Below, one piece after another: positions 1-8,125 of a DNA stretch of 64,000 nt. Within the stretch, counting starts at the first letter, position 1. Each line of letters starts with the position of its first letter. Origin of the DNA: Peribacillus frigoritolerans (GTDB taxonomy: Bacteria > Bacillota > Bacilli > Bacillales > DSM-1321). The position numbers were made by a program, and so were the translations under genes. The stretch is taken from contig NZ_CP158190.1 in assembly GCF_040250305.1 (NCBI RefSeq), positions 4,682,001 to 4,746,000 on the forward strand. Reading direction: 5' to 3'. The notes under the pieces are model-generated. The model did no database searches, was not told the DNA's origin, and worked only from the letters and a program-made list of their open reading frames with translations.

Positions 1-458
1 GTATCAGAGTGAGCATCGAATTGAAGCAGGGCAACAGGTCCATGTTTTTTAACGATCGCACGTAACTCCCCTAGTGTAATGGAATGATCGCCTCCCAATG
101 AAATGGGAATGATCCCTTTTTCAATGACGGGGGTAAGCTCTTCTTCGATCTTTTTATATGTTTCAGAAATATACCCCGGAATGATTGGAATATCCCCATA
201 ATCTATTCCTGATATATAGTCAAAAATATTAATATCTTGTTCTGGATTATAAGGACGTAAAAGGATTGAAAAATCGCGAATGGCCTCTGGTCCGAATCTC
301 GCACCCGTTCTAAATGATTGCCCGGAATCAAAAGGAATCCCCGTAATGACAAAATCCATATGTTCATCTACCCGTTCAACAAATGGGAGCCGCATAAACG
401 TACGCACTCCACAAAAACGGGGTGATTTGAATGAGTCTTTCGGTTGATACTTCATCAT
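1..458 (-). CDS. Agmatinase/arginase-family ureohydrolase (3' part missing, cut by window edge)
   Basis: N-terminal 152 residues of a ureohydrolase, which hydrolyses guanidino compounds to urea and an amine; the rest lies beyond base 1. Two family manganese-binding signatures are visible: GGDHS at residues 122-126 and DAHSD at 148-152. The start ATG at 458 (a second ATG follows directly) has a good Shine-Dalgarno AGGAGG seven bases upstream. A sigma-54 promoter lies 130 bases upstream and the neighbouring divergent gene is a sigma-54 activator, so expression is probably induced through that activator. The exact substrate (agmatine, guanidinobutyrate or another guanidine) cannot be read from this fragment. 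Confidence 0.9.
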   Translation of the reverse strand, partial: MMKYQPKDSFKSPRFCGVRTFMRLPFVERVDEHMDFVITGIPFDSGQSFRTGARFGPEAIRDFSILLRPYNPEQDINIFDYISGIDYGDIPIIPGYISETYKKIEEELTPVIEKGIIPISLGGDHSITLGELRAIVKKHGPVALLQFDAHSD

Positions 459-584
459 GTAACATCCTCCTAAAATCTAATTCTGCCGTAATTTTTTTCA
501 CTCCACTGCAATTGCAGCTGTTCCTACAAACTTCCATCTTTTCTAATAGAATGGCTATGGAAATTCTCTTCTTATCTATTACAT

Positions 585-602
585 AAGCAAGATTCAGGCC
601 AA
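585..602 (-). promoter_or_regulatory. Sigma-54 (-24/-12) promoter of the ureohydrolase gene
   Basis: On the minus strand the sequence TTGGCCTGAATCTTGCTT has GG and GC exactly ten bases apart, matching the TGGCNY-N5-TTGCW consensus of sigma-54 promoters. It points at the ureohydrolase gene starting at 458 and lies beside a gene for a sigma-54-dependent activator. The match is by eye; the context makes it convincing. Confidence 0.75.
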
Positions 603-762
603 CTATTTTGCTGTGGTATATGAGGCTTTTCGTTATTTTGTTTCATTCAATTGATTAAAAACTTAATCATTTTCTTGTTTTTTAATTTAATTTTTGATTA
701 TTTCGACTTTTTGATTTATATTTTAATTAAACATGATCCCAAAACCCAAAGGAGCGGAACTT

Positions 763-2166
763 ATGTACGATGATATGCTGGAGGAAGAACTAAATAAGAT
801 TATTGAAACATCGAATAATAACATTCTCATTACCGATCAAGATGGGATCATTTTATATTCCAACCCAAAGCTTTGGGAGATTTATGGTATGAAAAGTGAC
901 TCTTATATCGGTACCTCCGTCTATCAATTAGAAAGTGAAGGCCTTCTCACACCTTCCATCAATGCGATTGTTTTAAAAGAAAAGAAAGCTAAGCGCATAA
1001 TGCAAGAAACTAAAACGGGTCATGTTGTCATGTCGACTGGCTATCCCATTTTTAATAAGGAAGGACTTCTCGTTAGGGTAATCAGCTATGGTCAGGATCA
1101 AACCGAGATTTTGCAATTGCAGGATCAATTTGAGCAATTACAACGAAAAATAAAAGGCTATCAAACGGAAGTCGAGGATTTAAGAGAAAAGGAACTGGAT
1201 TACCATTATTTGATTGCCAGAAGTAATGAAACGAAGCATATTTTAAAAACGATCCATAATGTTTCAAAAACCGATGCCACGATTCTCTTATTAGGACCTT
1301 CCGGGGTAGGAAAAAGCACTTTTGCCCGTGCTGTTCATGACCAAAGCAACCGAAAGAAAGAACCTTTTATCGAAGTGAATTGCAGCACGATACCTGAAAG
1401 TTTGTTTGAATCAGAAATATTCGGCTATGAGCCGGGATCATTTACAGGGGCAAATAAACAAGGGAGGCAAGGCCTGATTGAGCAGGCTGACAGCGGGACT
1501 CTTTTCTTAGATGAAATCGGTGAACTCCCACTTGCCATGCAAGCTAAATTACTGAAAGTATTACAGGAAAAAAAGATAAAGCGCATCGGCGGAAAAAAAG
1601 AAAACCATATTAACTTCCGCCTGGTTGCAGCAACTAATCAAGATTTGAAGGAGATGGTAAGTCAAGGTAAGTTCAGATTGGACTTATTTTATCGTTTGAA
1701 TGTGATTCCCATCCAAATACCGGCATTACATGAACGTAAAGAAGATATCCCTCTCTTAATTCAGCATTACTTACAGAAAACCAATGATAAATACCAGAAA
1801 TTCAAAAAAATCCATCCATCGACTTATGAAGTTTTGACTCATTATCATTGGCCCGGAAATATACGGGAATTAGAAAACTTAATTGAACGGTTAATCCTGA
1901 CCATCGAAGAGCCTATTATATTTCCCGAACACCTTCCCCAATCCATCACAGGGCAAATAGAACAGCCTGAAGATTCCACGTTCCTGGCAATCGAACAGGA
2001 ATGTGAAGAGAATTTCGATTTAAAGAAGACACTGGAAAAGGTTGAAAGGCAACTGATTGCAAAAGCATGGAAACAATGTAAAACCACATACGAAATGGCA
2101 GAACATTTGGGCATCAGCCAGCCAACAGTCATCTATAAATTAAAGAAATACAAAAAGTATTTGTAA
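763..2166 (+). CDS. Sigma-54-dependent transcriptional activator, PAS + AAA+ + Fis-type HTH
   Basis: 467-residue enhancer-binding protein. Order: PAS sensor domain (about residues 10-120), short coiled linker, AAA+ domain with Walker A GPSGVGKS (178-185), the sigma-54 contact loop as GSFTGA (225-230; usual form GAFTGA), Walker B followed by LFLDEIGELP, and a C-terminal Fis-type helix-turn-helix. There is no receiver domain, so it should sense a ligand through PAS rather than phosphorylation. An in-frame ATG ten codons earlier lacks a ribosome site; the ATG at 763 follows AAAGGAG. It is divergent to the ureohydrolase gene with a -24/-12 promoter between them, much like RocR-controlled arginine catabolism genes, so it is probably its activator (inference). 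Confidence 0.92.
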   Translation: MYDDMLEEELNKIIETSNNNILITDQDGIILYSNPKLWEIYGMKSDSYIGTSVYQLESEGLLTPSINAIVLKEKKAKRIMQETKTGHVVMSTGYPIFNKEGLLVRVISYGQDQTEILQLQDQFEQLQRKIKGYQTEVEDLREKELDYHYLIARSNETKHILKTIHNVSKTDATILLLGPSGVGKSTFARAVHDQSNRKKEPFIEVNCSTIPESLFESEIFGYEPGSFTGANKQGRQGLIEQADSGTLFLDEIGELPLAMQAKLLKVLQEKKIKRIGGKKENHINFRLVAATNQDLKEMVSQGKFRLDLFYRLNVIPIQIPALHERKEDIPLLIQHYLQKTNDKYQKFKKIHPSTYEVLTHYHWPGNIRELENLIERLILTIEEPIIFPEHLPQSITGQIEQPEDSTFLAIEQECEENFDLKKTLEKVERQLIAKAWKQCKTTYEMAEHLGISQPTVIYKLKKYKKYL

Positions 2167-2204
2167 ATTCATCTGGACTAGAATCTCTGTAAACCATGAA
2201 AGGT

Positions 2205-2250
2205 CCTTAGCGTATAGTCATAGATGCTATTCAAGCTAAGGGCGCTTTTT
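2205..2250 (+). terminator. Terminator after the sigma-54 activator
   Basis: Inverted repeat CCTTAGC ... GCTAAGG with an inner pairing GTATAG/CTATTC, followed by GCGCTTTTT, 40 bases after the activator stop codon. Confidence 0.65.
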
Positions 2251-2379
2251 GAAACCTTATATGCCGGCAATTCTTGAAGTGAAACCTGTGATATAAACAT
2301 TTAATCAAAAAAATCCACATTCAAATTGAATGGGATTCACAAATATCACATTTCCAAATTATTAATGCTAAAGCTTACA

Positions 2380-2640
2380 TTAATTCAACCGAATGATCAT
2401 CAGTGAAGCTCCTGCCCCACCCCAACTGTTAGCGACCTGTCACAGGAACGGAAACACAGTGTTGGTTCCATTCACTGTGAATGACCCTGAATTTTGGTTA
2501 CTTGGAAGCGTAAACCGATTGCCCCCACTTCTCCTGTTGTACCGGTTGATCCAGTAGCTCATTATTCCCTTTGCTCCAATTGCACCTGTTACTTCCTGCT
2601 CCCCTTTTCTTCACACTCCATGATTGTCTCCATTTTTGAA
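2380..2640 (-). pseudogene. Decayed collagen-like (BclA-type) exosporium/surface protein fragment
   Basis: On the minus strand, fragments in different frames read like a collagen-like spore surface protein: a stretch VTGAIGAKG, then, after a frame change, GXY-type TGSTGTTGEVGAIG, then a C-terminal part with FTVNGTNTVFPF and WGGAGASLMIIRLN before a stop at 2382. Frame changes and the missing N-terminus show that it is broken. Function of the intact family: collagen-stalk glycoproteins on the exosporium. No start or ribosome site was found. Confidence 0.6.
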
Positions 2641-2709
2641 AACAAAAGATATTTTACTATATCAGCAGAATAGGAATTACATAACCTGTCCCGAGATGAT
2701 TTCATCAAC

Positions 2710-2736
2710 AAAAAGAGGCACCCATAATGGGAGCCT
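2710..2736 (-). terminator. Intrinsic terminator downstream of hmoA
   Basis: Stem AGGC(T)CCC / GGG(T)GCCT with loop ATTAT, followed on the minus strand by CTTTTTG. It lies about 155 bases after the hmoA stop. Confidence 0.6.
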
Positions 2737-2890
2737 GAATTTTTAGTGAAGGTAAGCTATTATATGTAAACGGTAACCATTCCGCATCCTTATGCTAACA
2801 CGATGATTGAGAAATGGGATATTCCACCCAGTAACTTAGGAAATATCTTTTCAATTGTACCGAATTTGAAACAGGCTTGCTTATAGTCGG

Positions 2891-3211
2891 TTATTTCACT
2901 GCCTTTTTTATAGCTTTCACTTCATATAATGATCCTTCCGAACTGACGATATATTCAGGCTTTGGTTTCCCAAGGTTCGCTTTATGGCCTGCGATATGGG
3001 CTTCACTCTTTTCCCACTGCTTCCAATGTGCCTCTGACTCCCAATTGATCATAATGATGACCTCTTCATCCCCGCGGCGCACTTTTTTCACCATCACACT
3101 TAAATCGATGAACCCTTCCTGCTTTTCTATGATCCCCTCCCCACTGAACCGTTTTACTACTTGTTCTGCATTACCTTCTTTTACCACCATTTTTCTCATC
3201 TGGACGAACAA
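2891..3211 (-). CDS. hmoA: Heme-degrading monooxygenase HmoA-like (IsdG fold)
   Basis: 106-residue protein of the antibiotic-biosynthesis-monooxygenase / IsdG fold that opens the heme ring to release iron in the cytosol. It resembles Bacillus HmoA along its length: MFVQMRKMVVKEG at the N-terminus, then WESEAHWKQWEKSEAH with the family tryptophans and histidines. I chose the TTG at 3211 because GGAG sits nine bases upstream and the resulting MFVQ start matches the family; an earlier TTG at 3226 lacks a ribosome site. A Fur box overlaps the promoter, so it is expected to be iron-repressed. Single-gene transcript. Confidence 0.85.
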   Translation of the reverse strand: MFVQMRKMVVKEGNAEQVVKRFSGEGIIEKQEGFIDLSVMVKKVRRGDEEVIIMINWESEAHWKQWEKSEAHIAGHKANLGKPKPEYIVSSEGSLYEVKAIKKAVK

Positions 3212-3247
3212 TATGAACAACTCCAATCGATATACTTATAATGAATC

Positions 3248-3277
3248 ATTTTATTCGATAACGATTCTCATTGTCAA
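3248..3277 (-). promoter_or_regulatory. Sigma-A promoter of hmoA
   Basis: -35 TTGACA at 3277-3272 and -10 TAAAAT at 3253-3248, 18-base spacer. The Fur box fills the spacer, which explains repression by occlusion. Confidence 0.7.
3257..3275 (-). promoter_or_regulatory. Fur box
   Basis: GATAACGATTCTCATTGTC matches 15 of 19 positions of the classic GATAATGATAATCATTATC Fur box. It lies between the -35 and -10 elements of hmoA, a heme-iron release gene. Confidence 0.8.
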
Positions 3278-3321
3278 TTATTGAGACTTCGACTTAAGTG
3301 CACTACTTAAAACTCAAAATC

Positions 3322-3369
3322 CAAAAAAAATGGATCAGGAAGTTATCATATCTTCCTGATCCATTTTTT
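3322..3369 (-). terminator. Strong bidirectional terminator
   Basis: Long near-perfect inverted repeat (AAATGGATCAGGAAG paired with its complement, nine-base loop) flanked by A-runs and T-runs on both sides. It ends the minus-strand transcript of the 42-residue peptide gene. Confidence 0.85.
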
Positions 3370-3377
3370 ATTGTCAT

Positions 3378-3506
3378 TCACCTTTTATCTTTAAGACTTT
3401 TGGGAACATAGTCATTCAGTTTATTAAATAAAGAAGTAATGTAGGAGCTGAGTTCGAATCGATCCTCCTGAACAAATTCAACTAACGACACTCCATTCTT
3501 TTTCAT
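3378..3506 (-). CDS. Small protein of 42 residues, unknown function
   Basis: Encodes a 42-residue peptide beginning MKKNGVSLVEFVQEDRFEL and ending in a basic KSLKDKR tail. Shine-Dalgarno AAGGGGGA lies well placed before the ATG. It has its own near-consensus promoter with a CcpA cre site in the spacer, a leader of about 105 bases and a strong terminator, so it is a complete small transcription unit. The shape loosely recalls the short basic Fur-regulated FbpA-type proteins of Bacillus, but I see no Fur box here. I do not recognise a defined family. It could equally be a dual-function small RNA. Confidence 0.65.
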   Translation of the reverse strand: MKKNGVSLVEFVQEDRFELSSYITSLFNKLNDYVPKSLKDKR

Positions 3507-3619
3507 AACTTTTCCCCCTTATAGTTTTTGTCCCGGTGCATAAACTTTTCAGCCACTAATACCTGTGAATCCTGCCATTAGCGCACTTACATTCTTCTCT
3601 CCATCATTATCTTTATTTG

Positions 3620-3648
3620 ATTATACAAGAAAGCGCTTACAATGTAAA
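3620..3648 (-). promoter_or_regulatory. Sigma-A promoter with CcpA cre site in the spacer
   Basis: -35 TTTACA (3648-3643), exact 17-base spacer, -10 TATAAT (3625-3620). The spacer holds TTGTAAGCGCTTTCT (3642-3628), which matches every fixed position of the cre consensus WTGNAANCGNWNNCW. This position predicts carbon catabolite repression of the downstream small gene. Confidence 0.8.
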
Positions 3649-3793
3649 ATATTATAATACTATAGATTGCTATTTACTTAGTATGTTCCAGATAATGTTT
3701 TCTCTTCAGCATATTTATGGTTATCAGCTGTGCTGGCTTTTCAGTGTACATTCCATATCATAACTACTTGTCTTGTTCACAGAGAATAAAATT

Positions 3794-3973
3794 TCAGGAA
3801 ATGCCCTTCAATATTTCAGTTAGACGTAGGAACTCTTCCTTATCACGATTTCTTAATGAGTCATCGATTTCTTTTTCAATTTGTGCTTTCCGGTAATCAC
3901 TAAGGGCCTTTTTTAAAACCATTTCAGCCATCTCTTCAGGTTCAAGCGATGTTCCTGGCAATTGCTTCTCCAT
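3794..3973 (-). CDS. IDEAL-domain small protein
   Basis: 59-residue acidic/basic helical protein. The segment IDDSLRNRDKEEFLRLTEIL at residues 36-55 matches the IDEAL domain (named for its Ile-Asp-Glu-Ala-Leu-type motif) found in short Bacillus proteins and at the C-terminus of ComK-pathway-related proteins. Shine-Dalgarno AAGGAG precedes the ATG at 3973. No operon partner; probably monocistronic. Its molecular role is unknown; IDEAL domains are thought to mediate protein contacts. Confidence 0.8.
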   Translation of the reverse strand: MEKQLPGTSLEPEEMAEMVLKKALSDYRKAQIEKEIDDSLRNRDKEEFLRLTEILKGIS

Positions 3974-4268
3974 ACGAAACCAACTCCTTAACCTTTTTTC
4001 TATTATACTAAATAACTTGGAGATTATTATTATTTATTAAAATCTTATCCTTTCCTCTTTTTCTTTTCCTTATCCACATGATTTCCACTTTGCCATCCTT
4101 CTATACATAAAAATTCTAAATATTATGATTCATAATTAGTAAAACATTTTCATTTTATCCAGGAAGATCGAATCGTTTATTTCCATTACTTTAGAATTAA
4201 TTATATTCCATTACAGGTAAAGGGAGCTATGTTATTCGCTTCATTTTTTCAGAAAAGTCAGAAATATG

Positions 4269-4297
4269 TTGACCGGTATGGATAAGCCCTCTAAAAT
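4269..4297 (+). promoter_or_regulatory. Sigma-A promoter of the MHS transporter
   Basis: TTGACC, 17-base spacer, TAAAAT; transcription would start near 4304, leaving a leader of about 110 bases before the gene. The rest of the 3974-4415 intergenic stretch shows nothing else I can name. Confidence 0.6.
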
Positions 4298-4415
4298 AAT
4301 CTAAATAATCCAGTTTTTTACTTATATTCATTAACCATCATTTTTGTTCATTTCGGCTTTATTTATTGTTGAAAACGATTTTGATGAAAAACTTAGCATT
4401 AAAGGAGCATTTATC

Positions 4416-5714
4416 ATGAAAAAAAGTCGAGTTCTTTTCGCTAGTTTAGCTGGTTCCGTTATTGAGTGGTACGATTTCTATTTATACGGGACAGCAACGG
4501 GCCTGGTTTTTACAACTCTATTCTTTCCCAATCATGATCCAGCGATTTCACTTCTTCTCGCCTTTGTCACATTCGGGGCTGGTTACGCAGCCCGTCCAAT
4601 CGGCAGCATCCTGTTCGGTCATATGGGCGATCGCATCGGCCGGAAGGCAGCACTCATGTTCACCCTTATTGGTATGGGAGGGAGTTCAATGCTAATCGGT
4701 GTTCTGCCCACTTATGCCCAGGTTGGGTTGGCCGCCCCCGCCATCTTGGTGGTGCTGAGGTTGATTCAAGGAATTTCCTTGGGAGGTGAATGGGGCGGAG
4801 CCATCCTATTGGCAACGGAATCTGCTCCTAAAGGTGTCCGTGGGTTATATGGATCTATTCCCCAACTAGGAGTCCCCATCGGCTTGGTTGCCGGTTCTTT
4901 CAGCCTAACCCTTATTAGTTCCTTGACAACCGATGCCCAATTTTTATCTTGGGGTTGGCGGATTCCATTCCTTTTAAGCGGTGTACTGATCGGATTGGCA
5001 ATCTGGGTAAGGAGTGGCATTGAAGAAACGCCGGAATTTAAAGCGCAGAAAGATAGCGGCGATCTTGCGAAAGTTCCCATTATTGAAACGTTGAAACACG
5101 ATTGGAAAAGTGTGCTGCAAGTGATCGGACTAAAGATTGGGGATGGGTTCTTCAATGTATTCATCATGTCCTATGTTCTCGTCTTTACTACACTGTATTT
5201 TGGTTATTCCCAAGATTCAGCCCTTACCGGCTTAACGATTGGTTGCGCTACAATGCTAGTTACCATTCCTATCATTGGTTACATTTCAGATTTTGTCGAT
5301 CGAAAAATCATCTATTTTGGGGGCCTTATTCTCCTTTTCGTCTTGGCCATCCCATATTTCACAATGATTGGGCGTGGAGTCGGCTGGTTCTACATTATGC
5401 AGGCAATTGTACTCGGCGTCATCTGGGGAGCCATTTTTTCTACACAAGGGACATTATTCTCGGAGCTCTTTCCAGCCAAAGTCCGTTATACTGGATTATC
5501 CGTCGGTTATCAGGTTGCGGCAGCCATTGCAGGTTTCGGTCCGCTCATCTGGACCACCATGGCGGAATCATATGGCCCATCCCCTTTGGTATTTGGCGGA
5601 TTCATGATGGCAGGTCTCGCGATTTCCCTGGCACTTTGTATATTATCACCGCATTTCAGCAGAAGGAGAGAAAAGGATCAAACACTCAAACCACATGAGC
5701 TGGATTTGAACTGA
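4416..5714 (+). CDS. MFS transporter, metabolite:H+ symporter (MHS) family
   Basis: 432-residue, 12-helix inner-membrane transporter. The N-terminus FASLAGSVIEWYDFYLYGTA and the loop GHMGDRIGRKAAL between helices 2 and 3 are hallmark sequences of the MHS family (relatives: shikimate ShiA, proline/betaine ProP, alpha-ketoglutarate KgtP, citrate transporters). It imports a small carboxylate- or zwitterion-type metabolite with protons; the substrate cannot be told. The ATG at 4416 follows AAAGGAG. A sigma-A promoter lies at 4269 and a terminator at 5740, so it is monocistronic. Confidence 0.93.
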   Translation: MKKSRVLFASLAGSVIEWYDFYLYGTATGLVFTTLFFPNHDPAISLLLAFVTFGAGYAARPIGSILFGHMGDRIGRKAALMFTLIGMGGSSMLIGVLPTYAQVGLAAPAILVVLRLIQGISLGGEWGGAILLATESAPKGVRGLYGSIPQLGVPIGLVAGSFSLTLISSLTTDAQFLSWGWRIPFLLSGVLIGLAIWVRSGIEETPEFKAQKDSGDLAKVPIIETLKHDWKSVLQVIGLKIGDGFFNVFIMSYVLVFTTLYFGYSQDSALTGLTIGCATMLVTIPIIGYISDFVDRKIIYFGGLILLFVLAIPYFTMIGRGVGWFYIMQAIVLGVIWGAIFSTQGTLFSELFPAKVRYTGLSVGYQVAAAIAGFGPLIWTTMAESYGPSPLVFGGFMMAGLAISLALCILSPHFSRRREKDQTLKPHELDLN

Positions 5715-5739
5715 TTCTAAAATCTCTGGCATGAGTAAT

Positions 5740-5787
5740 AACAGAGGCTGCACGTCCTATCACTCGGACAAGCGGCCTCTGTTTTTT
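5740..5787 (+). terminator. Terminator after the MHS transporter
   Basis: AACAGAGGC ... GCCTCTGTT stem followed by TTTTTT. Confidence 0.85.
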
Positions 5788-5804
5788 AGAATGCATATAC
5801 CTCT

Positions 5805-6500
5805 CTATACTTGTTTACTGCCTACAATCTCCAAAAGATCAGTGAGCGTCCGGATTTCATAGGTGGGCTTGATTCCCAGATTATTAACCTTTTGATGGGG
5901 ATTGTACCAGCATGTATCCATTCCATAATTCAAGCCGCCCTGTATATCTGAAGTCAAGGAGTCACCCACTATCAACGCTTTCGATTTATCTGTGATCTTT
6001 AACTCGGAAAATGCATAATCAAAAATCCCTCTATCAGGCTTCTGAAACCCAGCCTCTTGGGAAACTATCAAGGTCTCAAAGGTATCGCAAAGGGCTGACC
6101 CGCCGATTCTTGCTGTCTGCACTGCCGTGAAGCCATTTGTAATAATGGCCAGCCGGCATCCTCCAAGCTTCTCACAAACCTCCAAAGCCCCTGGCACAAG
6201 ATGTATTTCCTTTCCCAAATGTCCTAGGTACACACGGCCGAAAGCATCCGCATCGATATCAAGCCCATGCTTCAGGAACAACCGCTTGAACCTTTCCACT
6301 CCCAGATTTGTTAAATCTATAAGCCCCTGTTCCAAATCCCTCCATAATACCTTACTGATTTCTTGGTAGCATCCCGCATAATCCTCCGCCCCTGTAGGCA
6401 AACCGAACTCTAAAAAGGCTTCATGCAGTGCTTTTTTTTCCGATATTCCAAAGTCTAGCAATGTATCATCAACATCAAATAAGATAATCTCGTATTTCAT
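5805..6500 (-). CDS. yfnB: HAD-family nucleotidase, YjjG/YfnB type
   Basis: 231-residue haloacid-dehalogenase-superfamily phosphatase. Motif I is FDVDDTLLDFG at residues 7-17, motif II ITNG near the middle, motif III lysine in FQKPDRGIF and motif IV VGDSLTSDIQGG; an alpha-helical cap follows motif I. This is the pattern of YjjG-type pyrimidine 5'-nucleotidases that clean up non-canonical nucleotides in the cytosol. ATG 6500 follows GGGGG at six bases; longer in-frame starts lack such a site. Stands alone between convergent terminators. Confidence 0.85.
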   Translation of the reverse strand: MKYEIILFDVDDTLLDFGISEKKALHEAFLEFGLPTGAEDYAGCYQEISKVLWRDLEQGLIDLTNLGVERFKRLFLKHGLDIDADAFGRVYLGHLGKEIHLVPGALEVCEKLGGCRLAIITNGFTAVQTARIGGSALCDTFETLIVSQEAGFQKPDRGIFDYAFSELKITDKSKALIVGDSLTSDIQGGLNYGMDTCWYNPHQKVNNLGIKPTYEIRTLTDLLEIVGSKQV

Positions 6501-6585
6501 CGCTGCCCCCATAATCATTTTAGTCCAACTTAACACATTTCCTTTAATTAAGTATGGAAAATATATACGCAAGCTTGGAAAACTA

Positions 6586-6620
6586 CAAAAAGGATAGCTT
6601 CAAAGGCGCTATCCTTTTTG
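6586..6620 (-). terminator. Second terminator after the sigma/anti-sigma operon
   Basis: AAAAAGGATAGC ... GCTATCCTTTTTG inverted repeat with T-runs on both strands. It lies downstream of the anti-sigma gene on the minus strand, after the first terminator at 6730. Confidence 0.8.
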
Positions 6621-6729
6621 TATGGTTCTTTATAGAGGATGACTCCTAATGGTAAACTGTTATCATATTTACTCTTTCATGATTATGGCGTTTATTCCAT
6701 AACGCACAGCTATTATTAAATACCAACAG

Positions 6730-6772
6730 AAAATAAGAGACTTCCCCTTTGCGGGTAAGTCTCTTATTTTTA
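6730..6772 (-). terminator. Terminator of the ECF sigma/anti-sigma operon
   Basis: AAATAAGAGACTT paired with AAGTCTCTTATTT, T-run on the minus strand; overlaps the anti-sigma stop codon. Confidence 0.85.
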
Positions 6773-7492
6773 TGAAGAGCCAACTATTTTCTCGCCTCTC
6801 GGCTTTGTACTATTTGAGTCTGGTTCTCTTGTGATGCCAATTTGATTGAATTTATCTTTAATGGACAGTTTGTATGTCAATGATCCTGTGCCGGCTTCAT
6901 CAGGCTTGAAAGTTCCTGCATTTGTCCGTTTTCCATCTTTCAGCAACCACACCTGATACACCTCGGACTCTTGAAGGCTAGGCAAATTCTGAATTTGCAC
7001 GATTAACCGTCTTTCTTCTCCTTGCTGCAAAATGTATGCTGCACCGTCCGTATTCATATTTACAGCCGTCTTATCGGCAGGCTGCAAAGATAGCGACGTT
7101 TTAACCTCCATTGGCAGATTGATGGCCGCAAGCTCTTTTTTCAGTTGAATATTGGAATATAACAGCACAAACGCCAAAACTAGCGCTGCCAACAAAAGAC
7201 CTGAGGTTACTGGTGTAAACTGCTTAAAGAAAAAACGACTCCATTTCTTTTCCTTTCTCACTGGAACTTCATCATCAGCCTCAAAGACAAAATTCATGAC
7301 CTCTGATTTCAGGGAAGAAGAAGGTTCTTTTTCTTCGAAATCCCATTTCAATGAATTCCAGGCTTCCGTCATTTGTTCATACTCCCCAGTGCATTCAGAG
7401 CATTGTGTTAAGTGTTCCGCGAATGCTTTTTTTTCTTTTTCTCCCAGTTCACCCGATAAAAATGAAAGCAGGTTAGCGCACTCTATATTCAT
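6770..7492 (-). CDS. Anti-sigma factor, RskA-type, one membrane helix
   Basis: 240 residues. The N-terminal zinc-finger-like HC2 motif (HLTQCSEC at residues 27-34) would hold the sigma factor in the cytosol; a single membrane helix lies at about residues 95-115, and the outer C-terminal half contains the anti-sigma-K (RskA) sandwich domain. Its ATG directly follows the stop codon of the sigma gene with no spacing, so the two are translationally coupled. It probably inactivates that sigma factor until an envelope or redox signal arrives (inference from family). Confidence 0.88.
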   Translation of the reverse strand: MNIECANLLSFLSGELGEKEKKAFAEHLTQCSECTGEYEQMTEAWNSLKWDFEEKEPSSSLKSEVMNFVFEADDEVPVRKEKKWSRFFFKQFTPVTSGLLLAALVLAFVLLYSNIQLKKELAAINLPMEVKTSLSLQPADKTAVNMNTDGAAYILQQGEERRLIVQIQNLPSLQESEVYQVWLLKDGKRTNAGTFKPDEAGTGSLTYKLSIKDKFNQIGITREPDSNSTKPRGEKIVGSS

Positions 7493-8053
7493 TTACAAAC
7501 CACCTACTTCCAAATACTTTTTCAACAATTTAAGCGACTGGTGAAGTCTGCTCTTGATGGTACCAATCGGTTCATTTTCAATTTTGGCAATTTCGGTTAA
7601 CGAGTACCCTTTCCAATATAGTAAATCAATCAGTCTTTTTTGCGGCTTGCTTAACTTACTTTTTGCATTGGCAATTTCACTGTGTAATAGCCCATTTTCT
7701 ATATCATCATTCGGATCTTCTAAGTCAATTGGACGACTCATGTCCATGTGTTTATTATTCCGAATATGAACGCTGTCTTTACGGACATAATCCACACACA
7801 CATTTCGTGTAACGGTCAAAAGCCAGCTTACAAAGTGCCCCTTTTCGGAATTGTAGCTGCTTTTTGTGGTCCAGAGCTTTAAAAAGACCAATTGCACTAT
7901 CTCTTTAGTTTTATCAGGATTTCCATTTGTGAACTTAAAAATAAAACCATAGATTAATTTAATATGCCGGTCATAAAGTTCTTCCAGAGCAGGACGATGC
8001 TTTTTCATTACTAATGCCATCAATTCCTTATCAAGTTTTTCTTTCAATCGCAC
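7493..8053 (-). CDS. ECF sigma factor, SigK-like
   Basis: 186-residue extracytoplasmic-function sigma factor with region 2 (LYDRHIKLIYGFIFKF, then WLLTVTRNVCVDYVRK) and region 4 helix-turn-helix (LTEIAKIENEPIGTIKSRLH). I use GTG at 8053, six bases after GAGGAG; a TTG two codons earlier overlaps the ribosome site. It is the third gene of an operon with a binding protein, a lipoprotein and the anti-sigma factor, so all four probably form one autoregulated unit. Confidence 0.88.
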   Translation of the reverse strand: MRLKEKLDKELMALVMKKHRPALEELYDRHIKLIYGFIFKFTNGNPDKTKEIVQLVFLKLWTTKSSYNSEKGHFVSWLLTVTRNVCVDYVRKDSVHIRNNKHMDMSRPIDLEDPNDDIENGLLHSEIANAKSKLSKPQKRLIDLLYWKGYSLTEIAKIENEPIGTIKSRLHQSLKLLKKYLEVGGL

Positions 8054-8125
8054 CTGCAACTCCTCACCAGTAAATTTGGAATAAAACGTGTAACAGGAAC
8101 GACCATCACTGATCGTCCCTTTTTC

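Noticed and set aside
5102..5698. 198-codon open frame inside the MHS transporter gene
   Set aside because: Another frame of a clearly coding gene, without ribosome site and with an unusual amino acid composition.
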